Assembly: GCA_910588645.1 (NCBI GenBank)
Contig: CAJUOY010000002.1
Span: 1 to 64,000, forward strand
Direction of reading: 5' to 3'
DNA: 64,000 nt
Origin: an uncultured Christensenellaceae bacterium
GTDB taxonomy: Bacteria > Bacillota > Clostridia > Christensenellales > Borkfalkiaceae
Each line of letters begins with the position of its first letter. The first letter of the stretch is position 1. This document shows, one piece after another, positions 7,768 to 14,239 of this stretch. The position numbers were made by a program, and so were the translations under genes. The notes under the pieces were generated by a model, which worked only from the letters and a program-made list of their open reading frames with translations, did no database searches and was not told the DNA's origin.

Positions 7768-8892
7768 ATGGCTAATAAATTTTTCAGTTTCGAACTTCAA
7801 CATATAGATAAATATACGGGAGCAAGGGCGGGCGTATTTCACACCCCGCACGGCGATATAGAAACTCCCGTGTATATGCCTGTCGGAACGCAGGCGACTG
7901 TAAAGGGCGTATATCCCCGCGATCTTAAAGAGGCGGGCTCACAGATAATTTTATCAAACACTTATCATCTGTATCTTCGTCCCGGCGATGAGCTCGTAAA
8001 AAAGGCGGGCGGACTTCACAAGTTTATGAACTGGGACAGGCCTATCCTTACGGACAGCGGCGGGTTTCAGGTTTTTTCTCTTACCAAATTGAATAAAATA
8101 AAGGATGAAGGGGTATATTTTAACTCGCATATAGACGGCTCCAAACATCTTTTTACGCCCGAAAAAGTTATTTCCGTCGAGGAAAATTTGGGCGCGGATA
8201 TAATAATGCAGCTCGACCAGTGCAGTGAATACGGTTATACGCATTCGCAGTCGGCGGAAGCTCTTGAAAAGACCGATAAATGGCTTAAACGTTGTCTCGA
8301 CGCAAAGACGCGCGACGATCAGGCCCTGTTTCCCATAGTTCAGGGCAATATGTACGACGATTTGAGGCTGGAAAGTCTCAGACGCGCCAAACCTCACGCT
8401 ACCGTGGGGATAGCTATAGGCGGCTTGTCCGTCGGGGAGCCAAAGAGCAGAATGTACGAGATACTCGATATTCTCCGTCCCGAACTTCCCGAAAGCGTTC
8501 CACGCTATCTTATGGGCGTAGGCAGTCCCGATTGTCTCATAGAGGGAGTCAAGCGTGGAGTGGATATGTTCGACTGCGTGCTGGCAACGCGTATCGCGCG
8601 CAACGGCACGGCCTTTACTTCAACCGGTAAAAAGGTCGTAAGGAACGCCGCATACTCCGAGGATTTTACTCCTTTGGATGAAAAATGCGGTTGTTACTGT
8701 TGCAGGAATTATACAAAGGCTTATTTAAGACATCTTATAAACGTCAACGAAATGCTTGCGTCGATGCTTTTAAGTCTTCATAATATAACGTTTTTGCATA
8801 AACTTATGTCCGATATGCGTCAGGCGATATTCTCTGACAGCCTTCAAGATTTTGCCCGCGAGTTCTATTCGACATTTGACGGACAAGGTTAA
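7768..8892 (+). CDS. tgt: tRNA-guanine transglycosylase Tgt
   Basis: A 374-aa enzyme that swaps guanine-34 of GUN-anticodon tRNAs for preQ1. The catalytic aspartate motif is in LTDSGGFQVFSL, the second aspartate in FDCVLATR, and the zinc site CGCYCC with a downstream His. The 104 bases before the gene show neither a preQ1 riboswitch nor a convincing promoter. No Shine-Dalgarno is seen at the ATG; a TAGGAA lies too far upstream. Confidence 0.95.
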   Translation: MANKFFSFELQHIDKYTGARAGVFHTPHGDIETPVYMPVGTQATVKGVYPRDLKEAGSQIILSNTYHLYLRPGDELVKKAGGLHKFMNWDRPILTDSGGFQVFSLTKLNKIKDEGVYFNSHIDGSKHLFTPEKVISVEENLGADIIMQLDQCSEYGYTHSQSAEALEKTDKWLKRCLDAKTRDDQALFPIVQGNMYDDLRLESLRRAKPHATVGIAIGGLSVGEPKSRMYEILDILRPELPESVPRYLMGVGSPDCLIEGVKRGVDMFDCVLATRIARNGTAFTSTGKKVVRNAAYSEDFTPLDEKCGCYCCRNYTKAYLRHLINVNEMLASMLLSLHNITFLHKLMSDMRQAIFSDSLQDFAREFYSTFDGQG

Positions 8893-8949
8893 AAATGCGT
8901 GAAATTATGTAAAAGTTTTGTGCAATTAATATTTAAGGTTTAAAAATGC

Positions 8950-8978
8950 TTGCAAAAACCGATAAAAAATATTATAGT
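8950..8978 (+). promoter_or_regulatory. Sigma-A promoter of yajC
   Basis: TTGCAA (8950-8955), 17-base spacer, TATAGT (8973-8978), then a short leader with ACGGAG before yajC. Confidence 0.7.
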
Positions 8979-9008
8979 AAAATAAATTAAACGGAGAACA
9001 AACAAATT

Positions 9009-9464
9009 ATGTTAAATTGGTTATTGGAAGGAAACGGATTTGATCCGCAGAATATTATAATGCTTGTAATTGTTGCGGTTCTTATAGTAGTAATAGTAGT
9101 TTTCTATATTTTCAGCAGCAAAAAGCGTAAAAAGCAAGAGCAGGACGCTCAGGATCTTATCAATGCGGTAAAGCCCGGCAATAAGGTAAAGACCATAGGC
9201 GGCGTTTGCGGAATAGTTGTTGAAGTGGACAACGAGGAAAATACTTTCGTTCTTGAAACAGGTACGGAAGCATCCGGTAAAAGCTATATGAAGTTTGACA
9301 GACAGGCCATTTATCAGACCGACGCCGTTGTTGAAAAGAAGGAACCCGAAACTTCGGAAGAAGTCAAGGACGATAACAAGGATGAGAGCTCTGTCGAAAA
9401 CACGGCGGAACCCGTTGCGGAGGTTGAAGCTTCCGCAGAGGAACAGTCCGAGGATAAAAAATAA
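9009..9464 (+). CDS. yajC: Preprotein translocase accessory subunit YajC
   Basis: A 151-aa single-pass membrane protein. After about 15 residues comes one transmembrane helix (IIMLVIVAVLIVVIVVFYIF), a basic stop-transfer stretch (SSKKRKKQEQ) and the conserved soluble part VKPGNKVKTIGGVCG. The last 45 residues are a Glu/Lys-rich low-complexity tail, longer than in most YajC proteins. YajC associates with SecDF, whose genes lie 2.2 kb downstream. It ends in a terminator that also carries the next gene's ribosome site. Confidence 0.92.
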   Translation: MLNWLLEGNGFDPQNIIMLVIVAVLIVVIVVFYIFSSKKRKKQEQDAQDLINAVKPGNKVKTIGGVCGIVVEVDNEENTFVLETGTEASGKSYMKFDRQAIYQTDAVVEKKEPETSEEVKDDNKDESSVENTAEPVAEVEASAEEQSEDKK

Positions 9465-9480
9465 TTTAATTCTAATAAAC

Positions 9481-9515
9481 AAAACCTTCGCATAAATTAT
9501 AGCGGAGGTTTTTTT
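9481..9515 (+). terminator. Terminator after yajC that embeds the next Shine-Dalgarno
   Basis: AAAACCTTCGC (9481-9491) pairs with GCGGAGGTTTT (9502-9512), with one T-G pair, and continues as a T run to 9515. GGAGG (9504-9508) inside the 3' arm is at perfect spacing to the ATG at 9516, so the terminator stem and ribosome site are the same sequence. Confidence 0.8.
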
Positions 9516-9881
9516 ATGCGGACTAACGTTTTTCAGGTATTAAAAGCCGTGCTTGCCGCGGTGCTGTTTTCGCTTGCATTCGTGTTGATTTTTACGGTAA
9601 TAATACAACTTTTTTCACTCCCGATGAACGTCGTAAAGCCTGTGAATCAGGTATTTAAGATAATTTCGGTCGCCGCGGGCGGGCTCATATTTTTGCGCGG
9701 GGATAAGGGGCTTGTAAAGGGTACAATTTACGGGATTTCCGCCGTAATTCTTACATATCTGATGTACGGTCTCATATCGCTTTCTTTAAGTTTCAGTTGG
9801 ATGTTTTTGTTGGAAATCGCGTTCGGCGCTATTGTCGGCGGTATCTGCGGAATAATCGCGGTAAATATAAAAAAGGTATAA
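9516..9881 (+). CDS. TIGR04086-type small membrane protein
   Basis: A 121-aa integral membrane protein of unknown function with about four hydrophobic helices (roughly residues 7-33, 43-60, 68-90, 93-118) and few charged residues. Length, topology and its place between yajC and the SCIFF peptide gene match the TIGR04086 family of Clostridia. A role near the Sec accessory complex or SCIFF export is only suggested by gene order. Its ribosome site is inside the preceding terminator hairpin. Confidence 0.75.
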   Translation: MRTNVFQVLKAVLAAVLFSLAFVLIFTVIIQLFSLPMNVVKPVNQVFKIISVAAGGLIFLRGDKGLVKGTIYGISAVILTYLMYGLISLSLSFSWMFLLEIAFGAIVGGICGIIAVNIKKV

Positions 9882-9890
9882 AAATTTAAA

Positions 9891-9920
9891 AAACGCGCCG
9901 CTTTCTAAAGCGGCGCGTTT
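9891..9920 (+). terminator. Strong GC hairpin after the TIGR04086 gene
   Basis: AAACGCGCCGCTTT (9891-9904) pairs with AAAGCGGCGCGTTT (9907-9920). The stem is very strong; the T run is short because it is part of the stem. Confidence 0.8.
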
Positions 9921-9967
9921 CATATTTCGAATAAAAGCATTAATTTGCAACAGTTTGTTTAAAACGC

Positions 9968-9996
9968 TTGCATTTTGACGCACCTTAATTTATAAT
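9968..9996 (+). promoter_or_regulatory. Promoter of the SCIFF peptide gene
   Basis: TTGCAT (9968-9973), 17-base spacer, TATAAT (9991-9996). A TTGACG at 9975 is too close to the -10 box to be the partner. The leader has AAGGAG before the ATG. Confidence 0.75.
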
Positions 9997-10026
9997 TGTT
10001 AAAAAGCATTAAGGAGATTTATTGAT

Positions 10027-10182
10027 ATGATAAAGACTGTCGCTAAACCTCAGGACAGAAAAGTAACGGGTTGCGGAGAATGCAGAAGCACTTGTCAGTC
10101 GGCTTGCAAGACGAGCTGTACGGTAGGCAACCAGAGCTGTGAAAGAATTACCAGGGAACAGAACCCCGAGAAAGCAAACTGA
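10027..10182 (+). CDS. scfA: SCIFF peptide (six-cysteine ranthipeptide precursor)
   Basis: A 51-aa peptide with six cysteines at positions 16, 19, 23, 27, 31 and 38, the hallmark of the SCIFF family (six cysteines in forty-five residues) found across Clostridia. The radical SAM maturase encoded next forms a thioether crosslink between a cysteine and a nearby residue, typically threonine (a Thr-Cys pair is at 22-23 and Cys-Thr at 31-32). Its biological role is not settled; quorum sensing and metabolic control have been suggested in relatives. It has its own promoter, a good AAGGAG site and a terminator before the maturase gene. Confidence 0.95.
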   Translation: MIKTVAKPQDRKVTGCGECRSTCQSACKTSCTVGNQSCERITREQNPEKAN

Positions 10183-10198
10183 TTTAAACAAACAGATG

Positions 10199-10225
10199 GG
10201 AGCAGAAAATTCTCTGCTCCTTTTC
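10199..10225 (+). terminator. Terminator or attenuator between scfA and scfB
   Basis: GGAGCAGA (10199-10206) pairs with TCTGCTCC (10213-10220) and is followed by TTTTC. The hairpin ends only four bases before the scfB start codon. It would limit read-through into the maturase and keep peptide in excess over enzyme. Confidence 0.8.
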
Positions 10226-10229
10226 AACG

Positions 10230-11555
10230 ATGATACACATTTTTTCTTATAAAGATAAAAACTACATATACGACTCGGGGAGCGGCAGCCTTCACGAGTG
10301 CGACAAGGATACCGCCGATTACATAAAGTACAAATATGAAAACGGTCCCGAAGTAAAGTTCGATTCCGAAAAGACCGCTCTTATCGAGCGCGACGTGGAA
10401 GAACTTGAAAAGGCGGGGCTCTTTCTGCGTAAAGAGGTTGACGCTTATCCCATAAAATCAAACGAAGTAAAGGCGCTGTGCATTCATATTTGTCACGACT
10501 GCAATCTCCGTTGCCGCTATTGCTTTGCCGACGAGGGAGCTTACCATTCCGAACGCGAATTTATGAGCTATGAAACGGCCGTAAAAGCCGTGGATTTTCT
10601 GCTTGCCAACAGCGGCAACAGAAAGGTGCTTGAAATAGACTTTTTCGGCGGCGAACCTTTGATGTGTCTCGAAACCATTAAAAAAGTCGTGGACTACGCA
10701 AGGGAAAAGGGAGACGCGCTTGGCAAAAAGTTTTTATTTACCACGACTACTAACGCACTTTTGCTGGACGACGACGCAATAGATTTCTTCAACCGCGAAA
10801 TGGAAAACGTGGTCTTGTCGCTTGACGGCAGAAAGGAAGTTCACGACGCGATAAGAAAGACCAAGAACGGCAAGGGCAGTTTCGACTACGTCATAGAGAA
10901 CGTCAAAAAATTCGTTAAGAGCCGCGGCGACAAGAGCTATTATGTCCGCGGGACTTTTACTTCCAAAAATCTCGATTTTTCCAAGGACGTAATTTTCCTT
11001 GCGGAAAACGGTTTCGACAGCATATCGATGGAGCCTGTTGTTACGGATATAGATGACCTTGCAATTAAGGACGAACATATCCCGCAGGTTCTTGAAGAGT
11101 ATGAAAATCTCTGCGATAAATACCTTGAAAAGTATGAAAAGGGAGAGGGCTTTAATTTCTTCCATTTCAATATAGATCTCGAAGGCGGCGTGTGCCTGCA
11201 AAAGAAGGTTTCCGCCTGCGGCGCGGGTAACGAGTATTTTTCCGTCGTTCCCAACGGCGACATATATCCCTGTCACCAGTTTGCGGGCGATAAGGACTTC
11301 CTTATGGGCAACGTGTACGAGGGTAAGTTAAATCCTGCTATCAGGGAAAAGTTCGCTTCTTCCTGCCTGTTCACGCGCGAGGGTTGCAAGGATTGTTTTG
11401 CCAAATTTATTTGCAGCGGCGGATGTTCCGCAAATAATTATCATTTCGAGGGAGACGTAAACAAGCCGTATAAGGCTACTTGCGAAATGATGAAAAAGCG
11501 TATCGAATGCGGTATGCACGTGCTTGCGATAAAAAAAGAACGCGAAGGAAAATAA
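10230..11555 (+). CDS. scfB: SCIFF peptide radical SAM maturase (thioether-forming)
   Basis: A 441-aa radical SAM/SPASM enzyme. An N-terminal peptide-recognition region (residues 1-80) precedes the SAM cluster motif Cys91-x3-Cys95-x2-Cys98 (CNLRCRYC). The SPASM part holds the cysteine-rich patterns CGAGNEYFSVVPNGDIYPC and, near residue 390, CKDCFAKFICSGGC, for two auxiliary iron-sulphur clusters. It installs the thioether link in the SCIFF peptide encoded upstream. The start has no Shine-Dalgarno; the bases before it are the terminator tail, so translation or transcription must be limited. Function is clear from family and context. Confidence 0.95.
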   Translation: MIHIFSYKDKNYIYDSGSGSLHECDKDTADYIKYKYENGPEVKFDSEKTALIERDVEELEKAGLFLRKEVDAYPIKSNEVKALCIHICHDCNLRCRYCFADEGAYHSEREFMSYETAVKAVDFLLANSGNRKVLEIDFFGGEPLMCLETIKKVVDYAREKGDALGKKFLFTTTTNALLLDDDAIDFFNREMENVVLSLDGRKEVHDAIRKTKNGKGSFDYVIENVKKFVKSRGDKSYYVRGTFTSKNLDFSKDVIFLAENGFDSISMEPVVTDIDDLAIKDEHIPQVLEEYENLCDKYLEKYEKGEGFNFFHFNIDLEGGVCLQKKVSACGAGNEYFSVVPNGDIYPCHQFAGDKDFLMGNVYEGKLNPAIREKFASSCLFTREGCKDCFAKFICSGGCSANNYHFEGDVNKPYKATCEMMKKRIECGMHVLAIKKEREGK

Positions 11556-11600
11556 ATTCAACAATATTTTGCAAAATTGTTGTACGGTAACGCAAATTTA

Positions 11601-11629
11601 TTGACGAGACAGATATTATTTACTATAAT
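11601..11629 (+). promoter_or_regulatory. Strong sigma-A promoter of secDF
   Basis: TTGACG (11601-11606), 17-base spacer, TATAAT (11624-11629). The leader is about 58 bases and contains a hairpin. Confidence 0.85.
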
Positions 11630-11652
11630 ATAAAAGATAGTTTTCAATTTCT

Positions 11653-11672
11653 CCGTGCGGGTATCCGTACGG
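11653..11672 (+). promoter_or_regulatory. Hairpin in the secDF leader
   Basis: CCGTGCGG (11653-11660) pairs with CCGTACGG (11665-11672) around GTAT, with one G-U pair. No T run follows, so it is not a terminator; it ends about 22 bases before the start codon and could be an RNA stability or protein-binding element. Confidence 0.55.
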
Positions 11673-11694
11673 TACGAAAAATACAGGAGTTCAA

Positions 11695-13185
11695 ATGGGT
11701 AAAGTAAAATCTGCGATTATTACTGCGCTTTTACTGGCGGCAATAGTCGTATTATCCCTTTTCGCCGTTATTTCGTGCGATGTGCCCGGGAGTAACCACG
11801 TAAAAAGATATAATTCTTTTTTAAGCGGTATACACCTCGGCGCCGATTTATCGGGCGAAGCATACGCGCTTTTATATCCCGAAGGCGTCATGTCGGTAAC
11901 GGATTACAATCTGGTTGCCGAGGACGAGGGTAACGAAGACAGGGAAGAGTATACCGAAAAGTTTACAAAAGTCGGCGGAGTTTACGTCGATAAGGACAAG
12001 CTTGCGGACGAAACGTTCAAGGCAAGCGTTGCCAAGGATGCGAAGATCATTTCCGAAAGGCTCGGACAGAAGGGTTATTCGAGCTATTCCGTAACGGTTG
12101 AAGACGGCTACGTCATCAAGATGACTGTACCCACCAACTTCACTTACGCCGCTTACAAGGAGTATGATTATACTTCCCGTTCGGAGGCTCTCAATCTTAT
12201 AAGCACCGCTGTACAGCTTGCAATGCTTGACGGCGATATTTCCTTGCGCGATAACGAGAATTATGAAAGTTCTTCTTCGCTTGTATCAATAAAGGATGAT
12301 TTTGCCGCATTCTTCAGCGGAGTGCGCTATTATGCAATGGGCGGTACTTATGCGGTTCAGATGGATCTGACTAAGGACGGCTTTGATAAAATCAACAACA
12401 TTCTGCTTCTCGGAGATTCCAACTCGAAGGCGTATTTCTTTATAGGCGATACCAATTTGAATATACAGCTCGATATGGGTAAACCCCTTGAAGGCAGGAC
12501 GCTTTATTTCTCCTCGGACGTAGACCGCGCGCAAAGTCTTGCGGCAGTTCTCGGTTCCGTAATAGGCGGAAATATTCTTACCAACGAGTATAACGAACAT
12601 CCCGAAGTTTCGGGAACCGAGCTTATAGTCTCTACTCCCGAAATGGGACAGTATGCCGCGCTTTATCTTTTGGGAATACTTGCGCTTGCGCTTGTTGCAG
12701 CTATCGTTGTTCCCATAGTAAAGTATAAGAAGTTGGGACTTGTAAACGCTATAATGGCGCTTATCTATGCAAACGTAATTATTCTCAGCTTGTTGCTTCT
12801 CGGAATACAGTTGACGATTTCCGGCGCGTTTATGGCGGTTTTGGGACTTGCGCTTCTGACGTTCACAAATGTGCGCGTGTTCGAGGCCGTACGTAAGGAA
12901 ACGGCTACCGGCCGTACTATACAGGCTTCGGTAAAGACGGGTTATAAAAAGACGCTGTTGTCGTTGATCGATCTGTATGTAATTCTTATCGTTGCTTCCG
13001 CGCTTGTCGCGTTGGTATGCGTAGGCGAGCTTGCGGCTTGTGGCTTTATATTCTTTATCGGAACGCTTGCTTCTTATGTGCTGTACTGGTTCACAAGACT
13101 TATGTGGTTCGTGATTTCTTCACCCGTTAAAGACAAATTCGCATTCTGCGGATTTAAGAGGGAGGTGTATGACGATGAAATCTAA
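11695..13185 (+). CDS. secD: Protein translocase accessory subunit SecD (divergent)
   Basis: A 496-aa RND-type membrane protein: one N-terminal helix (residues 7-26), a large extracytoplasmic P1-like domain to about residue 315, and five C-terminal helices. SecD works with SecF in late stages of protein export, using the proton gradient. The fourth-helix motif usually GMAVDANV followed by FERIREE reads here LALLTFTNVRVFEAVRKE, so the conserved aspartate position is Phe390. The adjacent LRxGxLP-type loop is also weakly conserved. Placement with secF and yajC supports the identity. Start ATG has CAGGAG upstream. Confidence 0.88.
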   Translation: MGKVKSAIITALLLAAIVVLSLFAVISCDVPGSNHVKRYNSFLSGIHLGADLSGEAYALLYPEGVMSVTDYNLVAEDEGNEDREEYTEKFTKVGGVYVDKDKLADETFKASVAKDAKIISERLGQKGYSSYSVTVEDGYVIKMTVPTNFTYAAYKEYDYTSRSEALNLISTAVQLAMLDGDISLRDNENYESSSSLVSIKDDFAAFFSGVRYYAMGGTYAVQMDLTKDGFDKINNILLLGDSNSKAYFFIGDTNLNIQLDMGKPLEGRTLYFSSDVDRAQSLAAVLGSVIGGNILTNEYNEHPEVSGTELIVSTPEMGQYAALYLLGILALALVAAIVVPIVKYKKLGLVNAIMALIYANVIILSLLLLGIQLTISGAFMAVLGLALLTFTNVRVFEAVRKETATGRTIQASVKTGYKKTLLSLIDLYVILIVASALVALVCVGELAACGFIFFIGTLASYVLYWFTRLMWFVISSPVKDKFAFCGFKREVYDDEI

Positions 13186-14200
13186 TAAGTTAGCCAATTT
13201 CAACGTTTCCGCAAAAATGCATATTTTCGTTATCATTTCTTGCCTTGTGATAGCGATAGGTATTGCGGCAGGCACTATTTTTCACTTTGTATCAAACGGT
13301 TTCTTCAATTACGGCGGCGATTACGAAACGTATAAGAGCGTTTCGGTCGAATACGAAGATATCGATTTCAGCGGCGGCGGTAAAGAGCCCGTCGAACTCA
13401 TAAAAGACATCTGCTCGACGGCATTTGGCAATGCCGGTGTAAGCGCAAAGGCGTCATCTTTCGGCGATACCTCGACGGGCGGAAAAGTTGTTTACAAATT
13501 TATGAATTCAACCGATACCGAAAAGCTTTCGGCGGCAGTTGAGGCAATAAATGCGGAAATAAAAAAGGAAGTAGTCAGCGCGGGCGGAATACAGTTCAGC
13601 TACGCGTCGGTACACGAGGCGGAAACCGTTCTCGGCGGCGGCCTTGCGATGACGCGCGCGGCAATAGTGATTGCAACGGTTATAGCGGCTCATTTCATAT
13701 ATTTTGCTATTCGTTACAATTTGACAATGGCGTTAGGAGCTATGCTTGCCGACGTTCATAACTTCGCTCTTTATGTCGCGCTCATTGCGCTTTGCCGTGT
13801 TCCGGTCGGTTCGACCATTGCGGCTTACGCGGTTCTGACCGTATTGATGACGGTAATAGGCACGAGCTTCCTGTTTGACAGAATACGTAAAAATTCCAAA
13901 TCGGACGATAACAAAAAGCTTGACGCTTTCGGCATTTCCGATCTCAGCTCGAGAGAAAGCTTTGCAATAAACGTGATAATGCCTGCTTGCCTTGCGGCGA
14001 TATCTCTTGTTTTGTTTATAGCTCTTGTTATCAGTTCTATGTCGCCGCTTGTCGCGCTTGCGCCCGTCGTATGCTCGCTTGTCGCATTTATCTCTTGCGT
14101 TTACGGCACAGTATTCTTTGTACCTTCCGTCTATCCCAGATTTAAGGTTTTAGGCGACAAAGCCAAGGCTAAATCAAAAGCTAAGGTTCAAGCGAAATAA
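13175..14200 (+). CDS. secF: Protein translocase accessory subunit SecF (divergent)
   Basis: A 341-aa partner of SecD with an N-terminal helix (about residues 11-35), a short P4-like outer domain with the family motif DFSGGGK, and five C-terminal helices. The fourth-helix motif normally NDTVVVFDRIREN reads IGTSFLFDRIRKN, so the conserved aspartate is Gly229. The ATG at 13175 has GGAGG nine bases away; an ATG at 13169 is too near the site. It overlaps the secD end by 11 bases. The last ten residues are a repetitive Lys/Ala tail. A terminator follows. Confidence 0.88.
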   Translation: MKSNKLANFNVSAKMHIFVIISCLVIAIGIAAGTIFHFVSNGFFNYGGDYETYKSVSVEYEDIDFSGGGKEPVELIKDICSTAFGNAGVSAKASSFGDTSTGGKVVYKFMNSTDTEKLSAAVEAINAEIKKEVVSAGGIQFSYASVHEAETVLGGGLAMTRAAIVIATVIAAHFIYFAIRYNLTMALGAMLADVHNFALYVALIALCRVPVGSTIAAYAVLTVLMTVIGTSFLFDRIRKNSKSDDNKKLDAFGISDLSSRESFAINVIMPACLAAISLVLFIALVISSMSPLVALAPVVCSLVAFISCVYGTVFFVPSVYPRFKVLGDKAKAKSKAKVQAK

Positions 14201-14210
14201 ATTAATTTCA

Positions 14211-14233
14211 AAGGCGGGGCAACCCGCCTTTTT
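14211..14233 (+). terminator. Terminator of secDF, directly before recJ
   Basis: AAGGCGGG (14211-14218) pairs with CCCGCCTT (14223-14230) around GCAA and continues TTT. The recJ start codon is only six bases beyond. Confidence 0.88.
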
Positions 14234-14239
14234 GTGTTT

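Noticed and set aside
9975..9996. TTGACG as -35 box of scfA
   Set aside because: Only ten bases separate it from TATAAT; the overlapping TTGCAT at 9968 has the correct 17-base spacing.
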